Origin: Bacteroidales bacterium
GTDB lineage: Bacteria; Bacteroidota; Bacteroidia; Bacteroidales; UBA932
NCBI GenBank assembly: GCA_024398105.1
Contig: JAKSJP010000002.1
Location: forward strand, 83,681-147,680
Length of the DNA: 64,000 nt
Direction: 5' to 3'
Numbering within the stretch: position 1 is the first letter of the stretch; every line of letters begins with the position of its first letter. The translations under genes were made by a program, and so were the position numbers. Shown here one piece after another: positions 1 to 10,449 of this stretch. A model generated the notes under the pieces. That model was not told the origin of the DNA, searched no databases, and worked only from the letters and a program-made list of their open reading frames with translations.

Positions 1-2309
1 AGGTCACTGACTCATTCTGGGGCCAGAGGCTCAAGGCTTCCCGCGAAGTCACCATTCCGCTCGCCTTCAGCAAGTGCGAGGAGGAAGGACGTTACGCCAA
101 CTTCACCAAGGCAGCCCAGCAGATGCACGCTGACCACAACCTCGGATTCGAGGTGAAGGGGTACTCTTTCGACGACACTGATGTCTACAAGACCATCGAG
201 GGAGCAAGCTACGTTCTCCAGACCTACCCAGACAAGAAGCTCGAGGCATACATCGACAGCGTCCTTGCAGTTGTTGCTGCCGCACAGGAACCTGACGGAT
301 ATCTCTACACTGCACGTACCATGAACCCGGAGCACCCGCACGAGTGGGCGGGTTCCAAGAGATGGGAGCAGGTCGAGGACCTCAGCCATGAGTTCTACAA
401 CCTCGGGCATATGGTCGAGGGCGCATGTGCGCACTACGTCGCGACAGGAAAACGCAACTTCCTTGACATCGCAATGAGATACGCCGACTGCGTCATCCGC
501 GAGGTCGGCGACGGTCCAGACCAGGTCGTACGCGTCCCTGGACACCAGATCGCAGAGATGGCTCTCGCGAAGCTCTACACACTCACAGGTGAGAAGAAAT
601 ACCTCGACATGGCGAAGTTCTTCCTCGACAAGAGAGGAACCACTTATCTCCAGCAGGAGTACAGCCAGTCACACAAGCCTGTCCTCGAGCAGGACGAGGC
701 CGTAGGACACGCAGTGCGTGCCGCATATATGTACTCAGGAATGGCTGACGTGGCCGCACTCACAGGAGACCAGGGCTATATCGACGCGATCGACCGCATC
801 TGGGACAACATCGTCTCAAAGAAACTCTACATCACTGGAGGTATCGGTGCGACCAACAACGGTGAGGCGTTTGGAGAGAACTACGAACTTCCTAACATGT
901 CTGCCTATTGCGAGACATGCGCCGCGATCGGCAACGTGTATGTGAACTACCGCATGTTCCTCCTCCACGGCGACGCAAAGTATTTCGACGTGCTTGAGAG
1001 GTCTCTCTACAACGGACTTCTCTCAGGTGTCTCACTTGAGGGCGACGGATTCTTCTATCCTAACCCGCTCGAGTCTGTTGGACAGCACGAGAGGAAGGCA
1101 TGGTTCGGCTGCGCATGCTGTCCTTCGAACATCTGCCGCTTCATCCCTTCAGTCCCTGGATACATCTATGCAGTGAAGGACAGCGACCTCTACGTCAACC
1201 TCTACATGTCCAACACCATGAACCAGAAGATCGGTGGCAAGGACGTGCAGCTCAGCCAGCAGACCAACTATCCATGGGACGGCGACGTGACCCTTACGGT
1301 CGACAAGACCGCTGCAAAGAATTTCTCTGTCAAGCTACGCATACCTGGATGGGTACGTGGACAGGTCGTCCCTAGCGACCTCTACACATATGCAGACGGC
1401 AAGAAGCTCGGATACAAGGTGCTCGTGAACGGCGAGGAGGTATCTTCAGAGATCGAGAACGGATATTTCACCATCAGGCGCAGCTGGAAGAAGGGTGACG
1501 TCATCTCACTCCACCTTGACATGGAGCCACGCATCGTGAAGGCTCATCCTGAGGTAAAGGCAGACGAGGGCCGTATCGCCATCGAGAAGGGTCCTGTAGT
1601 ATACTGCGCGGAGTGGCCTGACAACGACTTCTCAGTACGCAGCGTGCTCATGTCAAAGAACCCTCAGCTCTCAGTCGTACGTCGCAGCGACCTTCTCCAC
1701 GGCATCGACCAGATCAAGGCCGACGCACAGACCATCGCCTTCAACAAGGAAGGCAAGCTCGAGGTAAAGGACGTGACACTTACCATGATCCCGTATTATG
1801 CGTGGTGCCATCGCGGATCCGGAGAGATGACCGTATGGCTCCCGCAGGACCTTCGCGTCACCAGGCCTGTGATGCCTGAGACCATAGCGTCTACCAGCAA
1901 GGTATCTTTCTCTAAGAGAGGTAATTCAGCCATCTCCCTCAACGACAGGGTCACACCATCCAACCCTGAGGACCGTTCAGCTTCATTCTTCTACTGGTGG
2001 CCTGAGGAGCAGGCAAGCACAGAGTGGATAAGCTACGAGTTCAAGGAGCCTGTGACAGTGTCAAGCACAAGCGCATGGTGGTACGATGACCAGCCTTGGG
2101 GAGACTGCAGGCTTCCGGAGTTCTGGAAGGCATACTACAAGGATGCCTCAGGAAACTGGGTGCCCGTGAAGACCGACGACGTATACACCATCAGGAAGGG
2201 CGTCGCAAACAAGGTCGAGTTCGCTCCGGTCAAGACGACTGCGATGAAGATCGAGATCGGCCAGAGGAAGGACTACTCATGCGGTCTTTTCGAGTGGGAA
2301 ATCAACTAG
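1..2309 (+). CDS. GH127 beta-L-arabinofuranosidase, 5' end outside the window
   Basis: The frame is open from base 3, so the true start lies upstream; about 768 residues are visible. It begins with a typical GH127 N-terminal motif (DSFWGQR, then TIPLAF). The metal/nucleophile site of the family is present: E-T-C inside YCETCAAIGN (nt 906-935) and the CC pair of CACCPSN (nt 1116-1121), matching the Glu, Cys and Cys-Cys zinc set of the characterised enzyme HypBA1, where a Cys is the nucleophile. After the barrel and beta domains there is a C-terminal beta-rich, galactose-binding-like module of roughly 110 residues. The family removes beta-L-arabinofuranose, from plant glycoproteins or pectin side chains. 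It lies 62 bp ahead of a SusC gene on the same strand, which supports a role in glycan use. The signal peptide cannot be seen. Confidence 0.9.
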   Translation, partial: VTDSFWGQRLKASREVTIPLAFSKCEEEGRYANFTKAAQQMHADHNLGFEVKGYSFDDTDVYKTIEGASYVLQTYPDKKLEAYIDSVLAVVAAAQEPDGYLYTARTMNPEHPHEWAGSKRWEQVEDLSHEFYNLGHMVEGACAHYVATGKRNFLDIAMRYADCVIREVGDGPDQVVRVPGHQIAEMALAKLYTLTGEKKYLDMAKFFLDKRGTTYLQQEYSQSHKPVLEQDEAVGHAVRAAYMYSGMADVAALTGDQGYIDAIDRIWDNIVSKKLYITGGIGATNNGEAFGENYELPNMSAYCETCAAIGNVYVNYRMFLLHGDAKYFDVLERSLYNGLLSGVSLEGDGFFYPNPLESVGQHERKAWFGCACCPSNICRFIPSVPGYIYAVKDSDLYVNLYMSNTMNQKIGGKDVQLSQQTNYPWDGDVTLTVDKTAAKNFSVKLRIPGWVRGQVVPSDLYTYADGKKLGYKVLVNGEEVSSEIENGYFTIRRSWKKGDVISLHLDMEPRIVKAHPEVKADEGRIAIEKGPVVYCAEWPDNDFSVRSVLMSKNPQLSVVRRSDLLHGIDQIKADAQTIAFNKEGKLEVKDVTLTMIPYYAWCHRGSGEMTVWLPQDLRVTRPVMPETIASTSKVSFSKRGNSAISLNDRVTPSNPEDRSASFFYWWPEEQASTEWISYEFKEPVTVSSTSAWWYDDQPWGDCRLPEFWKAYYKDASGNWVPVKTDDVYTIRKGVANKVEFAPVKTTAMKIEIGQRKDYSCGLFEWEIN

Positions 2310-2371
2310 ACTATCATCTCCATATGGAGAACAGTTTTCATCTATTATAAATTAACATTACTACTTATTTC

Positions 2372-5371
2372 ATGAAGAGAACAAATGCTATTCCGGCCTT
2401 CATCATGAAGGCTGCGGCTTGCCTCATCATCGCGACCGGCGCTGCGTTCAGCATGTCAGCTGCAGACGCGGACGCTCTTGCGGAGGCACAGCAGAGCAAG
2501 GTTACTGTGAAAGGTGTTGTCAAGGATTCTGCAGGAGAGCCTATCATCGGCGCCAGCGTATTCGAGAAAGGCGTCACCTCCAACGGTACCATCACTGACT
2601 TTGATGGTAACTTCACTATCAGTGTGAACAGCGGAGCTACCCTTGTAGTGTCAAGCATCGGCTACGTTACTGTAGAGGTAAACGCAGACAATGCTGCCAG
2701 CATCGTTCTTGAAGAGGACTCTGAGCTTCTCCAGGACGTAGTCGTCATCGGTTATGGTACCCAGAAGAAAGGTGACGTCACATCAGCCATCACCAGTGTG
2801 AAGTCAGACGACTTCATCAAGGGCGATATCAAGGACGCAGGTGACCTCATCAAGGGTAAGGTTGCCGGTCTTTCCATCACCAACAACTCAGGTGACCCTA
2901 ACGCGACCTCAAGCATCCGACTCAGAGGTGTCATCTCCCTCACAGGTACAAACACCCCACTCGTACTCATCGACGGCCTCGAGGGTGACCTCGACACAGT
3001 GGCTCCTGAAGACATCGAGTCAATCGACGTCCTCAAGGATGCATCCGCTGCCGCTATCTATGGTACCCGTGGTGCTGCCGGTGTCATCATCATCACCACC
3101 AAGGGCGGAAAGCGCAATGAGACAGTCAGCGTCAACTACGCTGGCTATGTATCAGCTTCTGCATTCGGAAAGACCCTCGACATGATGACCGCAGAGGACA
3201 TCAGGGCCGGAAAGACCAACTTCAGGGACCTCGGCTACGAGACAGACTGGCTCAAGGAGATCTCACGTACCGCATTCACACACAACCACAATGTTGCGAT
3301 CAGCGGCGGCAACAAGAGCACCTCATACAGCGCAGACTTCACATATCGTGACCAGCAGGGTGTCATCAAGAACACTTACGGAAACGACATGCGTTTCAAC
3401 GCATCCCTTTCACACTGGTTCTTCAACGACATGCTCAAGCTCTCTTTCAACGTACAGAAGAGATGGCATGAGAACGGCCCAGTAGACGCTGCAGGCTCAC
3501 AGGTTTACCGTCAGGCCATCATCCGCAACCCTACTGCTCCAGTGAAGAACGAGGACGGCAGCTGGTACGAGGACTACACCCTCAACTACTACCAGAACCC
3601 TGTCTCTATCCTTTACGAGACAAAGGGCGGCAGCAAGTCTGAGAGCACCCGACTCACCGGTAACCTCACATTCGAGCCGATCCAGGGATGGCAGACCAAC
3701 CTCATGCTCAGCACCAACCGTTCAAGCAGCAATACGGACAAGTATAACACATCCGCTTCCTACGGACAGGTGATGAACGGTACCACAGGTTATGCCTACA
3801 TCGGCCACAGCTACTCGAAGACAGACAACCTCGAGCTCACTTCCACCTACAAGCACAGCTGGGGTGACCATCGTCTCGAAGGCGTAGTCGGCTACAGCTA
3901 CCAGTACAGCTACTACGACTATTCAAACATGAGCAATACCAACTTCATGTCTGACTACTTCCTCTGGCACAACATCGGCCTCGGCGAGTACCTCAAGGAC
4001 GGAAAGGGTACCATGAACAGCCATGCCGAGGACAGCAAGCTCATCGGCTTCATCGGCCGTGTAAGCTATGGCTATGGCAACAGATACAACGCTCTTGTCA
4101 GCGTACGTCGCGAGGGTAGCTCACGCTTCGGAGACAACCACAAGTGGGGTACGTTCCCTTCAGTATCTCTCGGTTGGACACTCAGCAACGAAAGCTTCAT
4201 GGAGAATGCCACATGGCTTGACAACCTCAAGCTCCGCGCCGGCTTCGGTGTGACCGGTGTCATCCCTACATCAAGCTACCTTTCCAAGACTATCTGGACA
4301 CTCGGCGGAGACTACTTCTACGACGAAGGCGAGTGGAAGCAGGGTCTCGTCGTATCATCTAACCCTAACCCGGACCTCCAGTGGGAGAAGAGTGCTGAGT
4401 TCAACCTAGGTATCGACTGGGCAGTCCTCAATAACAGACTCAGCGGTACAATCGACATCTACAACAAGCAGACCTCCGGCATGCTCTGGAACTTCACCGT
4501 TCCTGTTCCACCAAACCTCTATCCTACAACTCTCGCAAACGTAGGCAAGATGGAGAACAAGGGTATCGAGATCGCAATCAACGCAGTACCTGTAGAGACA
4601 AAGGACTTCACATGGAAGACCACCGCTACCTTCGCATTCAACGCGAACAAGCTCGTGAGCCTTTCAAACGACCTCTATGAGACATCCAACTACCAGGACA
4701 TCGCTTACCTCGGAGAGCCTATCTCCCTCCCTACCCAGCGTATGGAGGTCGGCGCACCTCTTGGACAGTGGTTCGGTCTCAAGGCCGTAGGCGTCTCTGA
4801 CAACGGTCTCTGGCTCATCGAGCATCCTGAGACAAAGGAAGTCGTAGAGCTCACCGACGGTATGCTTACCGACAAGACATGGCACCAGTACCTTGGTAAC
4901 GCCATCCCTAAGATGAACTTCGGTTGGAACCATACCTTCAACTACAGGAACTTCGACCTCGCTCTCCAGTTCTCCGGCCAGTTCGGTGCGAAGATCCTCA
5001 ACGAGGCGCGTGCATACTACGAGAACAACGCCGTCTCTTACAACCGTCTCAAGTCAGCATCTGACAAGCAGTTCGGCCAGAACGTCCTCTCTGTTGCACA
5101 GAAGCAGACCTTCACAAGCTACCATCTCGAGAGCGGCAACTACCTCAAGCTCGCCAACGTAACCTTCGGCTACAACGTTCCTGTAAAGGCCAATGCCTAC
5201 ATCAAGGGTGTACGTGTATATGCTTCAGCAGGCAACCTCTTCACAATCACCAAGTACAGCGGACTTGACCCTGAGATGACAAACTCAGACCCTCAGTACT
5301 CAGGTATCGACTCACGTGACAAGTACCCTTCAATCCGTACTTTCACCGCAGGTGTAAACATCAACTTCTAA
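2372..5371 (+). CDS. SusC/RagA-family TonB-dependent outer-membrane receptor
   Basis: This 999-residue protein imports oligosaccharides across the outer membrane with a SusD partner. It has a signal peptide (about residues 1-32), a carboxypeptidase-regulatory-like beta domain (about 43-115) starting VTVKGVVKDSAGEP, the SusC-type box DVVVIGYGTQKKGDV, a plug with the usual VLKDASAAAIYGTRGAAGVI signature, and a long barrel ending in Phe (GVNINF). The SusD gene follows after 12 bp. No clear TAnnTTTG box is seen in the 62 bp upstream, so it is probably cotranscribed with the GH127 gene. The substrate is not readable from the sequence; the GH127 neighbour suggests an arabinose-containing glycan. 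Confidence 0.95.
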   Translation: MKRTNAIPAFIMKAAACLIIATGAAFSMSAADADALAEAQQSKVTVKGVVKDSAGEPIIGASVFEKGVTSNGTITDFDGNFTISVNSGATLVVSSIGYVTVEVNADNAASIVLEEDSELLQDVVVIGYGTQKKGDVTSAITSVKSDDFIKGDIKDAGDLIKGKVAGLSITNNSGDPNATSSIRLRGVISLTGTNTPLVLIDGLEGDLDTVAPEDIESIDVLKDASAAAIYGTRGAAGVIIITTKGGKRNETVSVNYAGYVSASAFGKTLDMMTAEDIRAGKTNFRDLGYETDWLKEISRTAFTHNHNVAISGGNKSTSYSADFTYRDQQGVIKNTYGNDMRFNASLSHWFFNDMLKLSFNVQKRWHENGPVDAAGSQVYRQAIIRNPTAPVKNEDGSWYEDYTLNYYQNPVSILYETKGGSKSESTRLTGNLTFEPIQGWQTNLMLSTNRSSSNTDKYNTSASYGQVMNGTTGYAYIGHSYSKTDNLELTSTYKHSWGDHRLEGVVGYSYQYSYYDYSNMSNTNFMSDYFLWHNIGLGEYLKDGKGTMNSHAEDSKLIGFIGRVSYGYGNRYNALVSVRREGSSRFGDNHKWGTFPSVSLGWTLSNESFMENATWLDNLKLRAGFGVTGVIPTSSYLSKTIWTLGGDYFYDEGEWKQGLVVSSNPNPDLQWEKSAEFNLGIDWAVLNNRLSGTIDIYNKQTSGMLWNFTVPVPPNLYPTTLANVGKMENKGIEIAINAVPVETKDFTWKTTATFAFNANKLVSLSNDLYETSNYQDIAYLGEPISLPTQRMEVGAPLGQWFGLKAVGVSDNGLWLIEHPETKEVVELTDGMLTDKTWHQYLGNAIPKMNFGWNHTFNYRNFDLALQFSGQFGAKILNEARAYYENNAVSYNRLKSASDKQFGQNVLSVAQKQTFTSYHLESGNYLKLANVTFGYNVPVKANAYIKGVRVYASAGNLFTITKYSGLDPEMTNSDPQYSGIDSRDKYPSIRTFTAGVNINF

Positions 5372-5383
5372 ACGATTGTTCAC

Positions 5384-7033
5384 ATGAAGTCAATTATCAA
5401 CAAAATCATAATCGCAGGTATGGCTGCCGCAGTCAGCTACAGCTGTACCAACCTTGACGAGACCCTCTACTCAAACATCTCTTCAGAGACACATGAGTTC
5501 ACAGAGCAGGAGCTCGCAGCCACAATCGCACCTGTATACAGCAAGCTCCGTGACGTATGCTGGGGATGGTTCGGTTCATTCGACCTCAATGACATGAGCT
5601 CAGACGTATGGGGCGTCCCGAACCGTATCGGTATCGGCTGGGGTGACCTCTACATTCCTTTCCACAAGCATCAGTTCAACAGTGAGCTCGGTTTCATCGA
5701 GGTATCATGGGATGAGAACTACGGTGGAATCAACGCCTGCAACAAGGCTCTTGCAAACGAAGCCATCGCTAACAACAAGGCAACAGCAGCACAGATCCGC
5801 GCATTCCGCGTGCTCTACTACTATAACCTCTTCAGCGCATTCCGCAACATTCCTCTCGACCTTTCATTCGACCATGAGGACGGATGGCTTCCTGAGCAGT
5901 CAAAGTCAGAGGATACATTCAACTGGATGGTGACAGAGCTCCAGGAGATCGCAGACGACTGTCCTGAGGATGCAGAGCTCGGAAAGATGAGCAAGTATGC
6001 AGCACACATGATCCTCGCAAAGCTTTACCTCAACCACAACGCATGGTTCAAGGACGACAGCGACAAGTCATGGTACCAGAAGGCCCTCGATGAGATCGAC
6101 ATAGTCATCTCAGGTCCTTTCTCACTCGCTCCGACCTACGACGCTAACTTCAAGCAGAGCATCGCAGGCAACAAGGAGATCATCTTCGGTCTTCCTTTCG
6201 AGGAGAAATATGCAGGCGGCAACTACTATGCAAACCTCTGGCACCACACCGCGATCCGTCAGCGCTGGGGATTCTCAGGCTGGGCTACAAACGGCGGTAT
6301 CGTATTCCCTCAGTTCCTCGACATCTACGAGAAGGGTGACAAGCGTTTCGACCTCACATGGACAGGCGGTCCTCAGTTCGCAGCTGACGGCTCTCCTATC
6401 ATGGTAGACGGCAAGCAGGCTGAGTACACCAGAGAGATCCGCTCTATCGACAACCCAGGCTGCTACCCATTCGAGGGCTACGCACTCATCAAGTATGAGA
6501 TCGTATCAGGTCCAAGAGGCACATCATACGATGACGTAGCTTACTTCCGTCTTGCAGAGGCTTACTACATCAAGGCCGAGTGTCTCCTCCGTCTGAACAA
6601 GAACCTCGACGAGGCTGCCGAGCTCGTGACCGCAGTACGCCAGAGAGCATTCAGCAACCCAGAGGATGCAAAGATCACAGCCGAGCAGCTCATGGGTGGT
6701 TCAAGATATGACTACGGCCACAGGGAGAACACAGCCGAGGTGAATCAGCCAGACAACTGGATCATCACACATGAAGGTGGCGCTGACATCGAGCTCGGAG
6801 GTCTCCTCGACGAGTACGCAATCGAGTTCGTAGCAGAGCAGCATCGTCGTGACTGTCTCATCCGCTTCAACATCAAGGGCAGCGACATGAACGTATACTG
6901 CGGCAAGTCATGGTTCTGCAAGGATGCAGAGCCTGATCGCCACAGCGACATCTTCCCTATCCCTAAGTTCGCGATGGACGGTAACCCTAAGCTCAAGCAG
7001 AACCCTGGTTACGACGGCGTTCCTGTACAGTAA
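5384..7033 (+). CDS. SusD/RagB-family starch-binding-like outer-membrane lipoprotein
   Basis: This 549-residue lipoprotein caps the SusC channel and binds the glycan at the cell surface. The start gives a short lipoprotein signal with the lipidated Cys at residue 21 (VSYSCTN). The body has the TPR-like helical segments of the family (LRAFRVLYYYNLF-type helix near 145, the FRLAEAYYIKAECLLRLNK helix near 385) and the C-terminal EFVAEQHRRDCLIRF stretch that matches the family's usual E-RR-L-R motif. It starts 12 bp after the SusC stop, so the two form one unit. Two hairpins follow directly, so the locus ends here. Confidence 0.94.
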   Translation: MKSIINKIIIAGMAAAVSYSCTNLDETLYSNISSETHEFTEQELAATIAPVYSKLRDVCWGWFGSFDLNDMSSDVWGVPNRIGIGWGDLYIPFHKHQFNSELGFIEVSWDENYGGINACNKALANEAIANNKATAAQIRAFRVLYYYNLFSAFRNIPLDLSFDHEDGWLPEQSKSEDTFNWMVTELQEIADDCPEDAELGKMSKYAAHMILAKLYLNHNAWFKDDSDKSWYQKALDEIDIVISGPFSLAPTYDANFKQSIAGNKEIIFGLPFEEKYAGGNYYANLWHHTAIRQRWGFSGWATNGGIVFPQFLDIYEKGDKRFDLTWTGGPQFAADGSPIMVDGKQAEYTREIRSIDNPGCYPFEGYALIKYEIVSGPRGTSYDDVAYFRLAEAYYIKAECLLRLNKNLDEAAELVTAVRQRAFSNPEDAKITAEQLMGGSRYDYGHRENTAEVNQPDNWIITHEGGADIELGGLLDEYAIEFVAEQHRRDCLIRFNIKGSDMNVYCGKSWFCKDAEPDRHSDIFPIPKFAMDGNPKLKQNPGYDGVPVQ

Positions 7034-7041
7034 TCCAACTT

Positions 7042-7068
7042 AAGCCAGAGTGCCCAACGCTCTGGCTT
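7042..7068 (+). terminator. hairpin after susD (first of two)
   Basis: Perfect 9-bp stem, AAGCCAGAG (7042-7050) with CTCTGGCTT (7060-7068) and a 9-nt loop, starting 9 bp after the SusD stop. There is no long T run, so it may only support the stronger hairpin downstream. Confidence 0.55.
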
Positions 7069-7080
7069 TCAATACAATAG

Positions 7081-7119
7081 CAAAAGTCCTGTAGGTCGAA
7101 TCGACCTACAGGACTTTTG
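7081..7119. terminator. strong bidirectional terminator between susD and folD
   Basis: A near-perfect 19-bp palindrome: CAAAAGTCCTGTAGGTCGA pairs with TCGACCTACAGGACTTTTG around one unpaired base. The A-rich and T-rich edges of the stem give a U tract in both directions, fitting a shared terminator for the converging susD and folD genes. Its core CCTGTAGGT recurs in the hairpin at 48629-48665. Confidence 0.85.
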
Positions 7120-7152
7120 TTAAAGCAATATGTATCAAGCACTTAAGCGCTC

Positions 7153-8007
7153 TTAACGGGCATTCATCTTCTTTTCAAAGCACTCGATGGTGTTCTCCAT
7201 CAGGCAGGTGATGGTCATTGGGCCGACGCCGCCAGGGACTGGAGTGATGACAGAAGCCTTTGGCTCGATTGCTTCGAAATCCACGTCTCCGCAGAGCTTT
7301 CCTGTCTCAGGGATGCGGTTCACACCTACGTCAATGACCACTGCACCAGGGGCTACCATGTCCTCGGTCACGAACTTCGCCTTTCCGATTGCGACCACAA
7401 GGATCTCGGCCTGACGGGTGATCTCGGCCATATTCTGTGTCCTTGAGTGGCAGATCGTGACTGTCGCGTTGCGGTCGAGAAGGAGCTTGGCTACAGGGAG
7501 GCCTACGATCTGGCTGCGGCCGATGACGACAGCTCTCTTGCCGCTGATCTCGATGCCTGCCTCGTCGAGCATCCTGATGATGCCCTTAGGGGTACATGCC
7601 ACGGTACATGGCTGCTTCATCCAGAGTGCAGCTACGTTGAGAGGGTGGAAACCGTCGACGTCCTTGGACTTGTCGATCGCCGCGATTATGCGGTCCTCGT
7701 TGATATGCTTAGGAAGAGGAAGCTGGACAAGGATTCCGTCTACGCTATCGTCTGCGTTGAGCTCGGCGATGAGAGCGAGGAGTTCTTCCTCTGAAATTGT
7801 TGCGGGGCGGAGGATGGTGGTGTTCCTGATTCCTACCACCTCACATGCCTTGCCTTTGCCCTTCACGTATGACTGGCTGGCAGGATCTTCTCCGACAAGG
7901 ATTACAACCAGATGCGGCACTCTGCCGTACTTCTGGGGGAATGTTGCGACCTTTTCGGCCATCTCAGCCTTCATTCTGGCTGACAAGTCTTTTCCGCTGA
8001 TGATCAT
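7153..8007 (-). CDS. folD: bifunctional methylenetetrahydrofolate dehydrogenase/cyclohydrolase
   Basis: This 284-residue cytoplasmic enzyme interconverts 5,10-methylene- and 10-formyl-tetrahydrofolate, supplying one-carbon units. The family blocks are all present: SYVKGKGKACE with the catalytic Lys, DGILVQLPLPKHI for the substrate site, GRSQIVGLPVAKLL for the nucleotide-binding loop, DVGVNRI, and the C-terminal TPVPGGVGPMTI. Length is normal for FolD. It is transcribed away from cysS; a TAnnTTTG box lies about 52 bp upstream of its ATG. The strong palindrome on its 3' side separates it from the converging SusD gene. Confidence 0.97.
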   Translation of the reverse strand: MIISGKDLSARMKAEMAEKVATFPQKYGRVPHLVVILVGEDPASQSYVKGKGKACEVVGIRNTTILRPATISEEELLALIAELNADDSVDGILVQLPLPKHINEDRIIAAIDKSKDVDGFHPLNVAALWMKQPCTVACTPKGIIRMLDEAGIEISGKRAVVIGRSQIVGLPVAKLLLDRNATVTICHSRTQNMAEITRQAEILVVAIGKAKFVTEDMVAPGAVVIDVGVNRIPETGKLCGDVDFEAIEPKASVITPVPGGVGPMTITCLMENTIECFEKKMNAR

Positions 8008-8058
8008 ATCTTATCTGTCTGTTTGTTCTCAAAAAGGACATCGTAGATGTCAGATGGG

Positions 8059-8066
8059 CAAATATA
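8059..8066 (-). promoter_or_regulatory. -7 box for folD
   Basis: TATATTTG on the minus strand, an exact match to the Bacteroidota TAnnTTTG -7 element, about 52 bp before the folD ATG. It lies only 14 bp from the opposing cysS box, so the two promoters share one short divergent region. Confidence 0.6.
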
Positions 8067-8080
8067 ACACAAAAAATACG

Positions 8081-8088
8081 TATATTCG
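8081..8088 (+). promoter_or_regulatory. -7-like box for cysS
   Basis: TATATTCG on the plus strand, one base from TAnnTTTG and 21 bp before the chosen cysS ATG. It implies a very short leader. Confidence 0.45.
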
Positions 8089-8109
8089 CAAGATTAAGAT
8101 ACATTGACC

Positions 8110-9684
8110 ATGAGAGATCTTTTCCTCACAAATACCCTTTCAAGAACAAAGGAACTTTTCAAGCCTGTAAACCCCGGCCATGTCGGAATGTACGTCTGCG
8201 GTCCGACCGTCTATGGCGACGCACATCTTGGACATGCAAGGCCAGGTGTGACATATGACGTCCTCCAGAGGCTTCTCAAGCACCTTGGCTACAAGGTGCG
8301 CTACGTCCGTAACATCACAGATGTAGGCCATCTCGAGCACGATGCTGACGAGGGAGAGGACAAGATCGCAAAGAAGGCAAGGCTCGAGCAGCTCGAACCT
8401 ATGGAGGTCGTGCAGACCTACACATTCAGGTACCATGAGGCCATGCGCCTCCTCAACGTGGCGCCTCCTTCGATCGAGCCTAGGGCTTCAGGCCATATCA
8501 TCGAGCAGATCGGGACCGTACAGACCATCCTCGACGCAGGCTATGCCTACGAAAGCAACGGCAGCATCTATTTCGATGTAGAGAAATACAACAAGGACCA
8601 CCGCTATGGCATCCTTTCAGGACGCAACCTCGACGACACCCTCGAGGGCACAAGAGCGCTTGACGGACAGGGCGACAAGAAGGCTCCTTACGACTTCGCT
8701 CTCTGGAAGAAGGCGGAGCCTCAGCATATCATGAAATGGCCATCACCATGGGGAGAAGGCTTCCCAGGCTGGCATCTCGAGTGCTCAGTGATGGGAGAGA
8801 AGTACCTCGGACACGAGTTCGACATCCATGGTGGCGGAATGGACCTCATGTTCCCTCACCACGAGTGCGAGATCGCCCAGAACGTGGCTTCAAGGGGAAC
8901 CCAGGGCGTACATTACTGGGTCCACAACAACATGATCACAATCAACGGACAGAAGATGGGCAAGTCGCTCGGCAACTTCATCACCCTGCCTCAGCTCTTT
9001 GCAGGCGACCACGCAAAGCTCGAACAGGCATACTCGCCGATGACCATCCGCTTCTTCATCCTCCAGGCCCACTACCGCAGCACCCTCGACTTCTCGAATG
9101 AGGCTCTCCAGGCCGCAGAGAAGGGTCTCAAGAGGATCATGCTCGCATACAAGGACCTCTGCAACCTGGCCGCAGCAGCCGGCGTGAAGCCTGAGATCAA
9201 GGGCACCGAAGGCAACCCTGCAGCAGCCATGGTCTATGGTGAGTTCATCGACGACCTCGCAGCCGACAAGTGCCCTGAGGGCACATCAGCAGAGATCAGC
9301 GCTCTCTACGACAAGATCTACGAGAACCTCTGCGACGACATGAACACCCCTATGGCACTCTCTCAGTTCTTCGAGGCAGTGCGCATCATCAACTCAGCCA
9401 AGGACGGCAGCATCAAGCTTGGCGCTGCTGACTACAGGACCCTCATCACTCTCTTCGACGACATCATCTTCGGTGTCATGGCTCTCCGCGACGAAAGTGC
9501 CGCAGCCGCTGCTGACGGCGGAAAGGACATCGTCGGAGGTCTTATGTCCATGGTACTCGAAGGCAGGGCCGCTGCAAAGGCAGCGAAGGACTGGGCCAGA
9601 AGCGACGCCATACGTGACCAGCTCAAGGCCCTTGGCATCAGCGTCAAGGACGGCAAGAACGGTGCTGAGTGGACAATCGAGTAG
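8110..9684 (+). CDS. cysS: cysteinyl-tRNA synthetase
   Basis: This class I synthetase charges tRNA-Cys. I use the ATG at 8110 rather than the in-frame TTG two codons earlier; this gives 524 residues. It shows the HIGH motif as HLGH (39-42), KMSKS as KMGKS (282-286), and the zinc set Cys30, Cys225, His250 and Glu254, equivalent to the E. coli ligands. The protein is somewhat longer than the E. coli enzyme; the extra length appears to lie in the helical region before the DDMNTP motif. It is separated from the exonuclease gene by 11 bp and the two are probably cotranscribed. Confidence 0.97.
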   Translation: MRDLFLTNTLSRTKELFKPVNPGHVGMYVCGPTVYGDAHLGHARPGVTYDVLQRLLKHLGYKVRYVRNITDVGHLEHDADEGEDKIAKKARLEQLEPMEVVQTYTFRYHEAMRLLNVAPPSIEPRASGHIIEQIGTVQTILDAGYAYESNGSIYFDVEKYNKDHRYGILSGRNLDDTLEGTRALDGQGDKKAPYDFALWKKAEPQHIMKWPSPWGEGFPGWHLECSVMGEKYLGHEFDIHGGGMDLMFPHHECEIAQNVASRGTQGVHYWVHNNMITINGQKMGKSLGNFITLPQLFAGDHAKLEQAYSPMTIRFFILQAHYRSTLDFSNEALQAAEKGLKRIMLAYKDLCNLAAAAGVKPEIKGTEGNPAAAMVYGEFIDDLAADKCPEGTSAEISALYDKIYENLCDDMNTPMALSQFFEAVRIINSAKDGSIKLGAADYRTLITLFDDIIFGVMALRDESAAAAADGGKDIVGGLMSMVLEGRAAAKAAKDWARSDAIRDQLKALGISVKDGKNGAEWTIE

Positions 9685-9695
9685 GACAGGGTACC

Positions 9696-10445
9696 ATGAA
9701 ACTGATATCTTGGAACGTAAACGGACTTAGAGCCTGCAACGGAAAGGGTTTCCAGGACTATTTCAAGGCTCTTGACGCAGATTTCTTCTGCATCCAGGAG
9801 ACCAAGATGCAAGGCGGCCAGCTCGACCTCGAGTTCGATGGCTACGAGTCATACTGGGACTACGCCGAGAAGAAAGGCTACTCCGGTACAGCGATCTATA
9901 CAAAGCACCATCCGCTCAGCGTAAGCTATGGCCTCGGGGTCGACGAGCATGACCATGAAGGCCGTGCAGTGACCCTCGAGATGGAGGATTTCTATCTCGT
10001 CTGCGTCTATGTACCTAATTCGCAGGACGGACTCCGCAGGCTTGAATACAGGATGCGCTGGGAGGACGACTTCCGTGCATACGTCACCCGTCTCGCCACG
10101 AAGAAAGGCGTGATAATCTGTGGCGACATGAACGTCGCCCACAACGAGATCGACCTCAAGAACCCTGCGACCAACCATATGAGCGCCGGCTTCTCAGACG
10201 AGGAGAGGGCGAAGATGACCGAGCTTCTCGGAGCTGGTTTCGTCGACACATGGAGATTCCAGCATCCGGACGAAGTGAAGTACTCATGGTGGTCATACAG
10301 GATGAGGGCACGCGAGAGGAACGTGGGCTGGCGTATCGACTACTTCCTCGTCTCCGAGAATCTCAAGGAAAGGATCGCAGGCACCGAGATCCACAACGAC
10401 ATCGAAGGTTCAGACCACTGTCCTGTGGAACTTGTAATGGAATAA
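9696..10445 (+). CDS. xth: exodeoxyribonuclease III family AP endonuclease
   Basis: This 249-residue enzyme cleaves DNA at abasic sites and degrades 3' ends in base-excision repair. The start at 9696 gives the standard N-terminus MKLISWNVNGLRA; an upstream in-frame start would add nine residues that the family lacks. Metal and catalytic motifs are intact: SWNVNG, FCIQETK, YSGTAIYTK, VCVYVPN, ICGDMNVAHNEIDL, YSWWSYR, RIDYFLVS and the terminal SDHCPV with the catalytic Asp-His. It follows cysS by 11 bp and is followed by a terminator-like hairpin. The symbol exoA is also used for this family. Confidence 0.95.
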   Translation: MKLISWNVNGLRACNGKGFQDYFKALDADFFCIQETKMQGGQLDLEFDGYESYWDYAEKKGYSGTAIYTKHHPLSVSYGLGVDEHDHEGRAVTLEMEDFYLVCVYVPNSQDGLRRLEYRMRWEDDFRAYVTRLATKKGVIICGDMNVAHNEIDLKNPATNHMSAGFSDEERAKMTELLGAGFVDTWRFQHPDEVKYSWWSYRMRARERNVGWRIDYFLVSENLKERIAGTEIHNDIEGSDHCPVELVME

Positions 10446-10449
10446 GAAT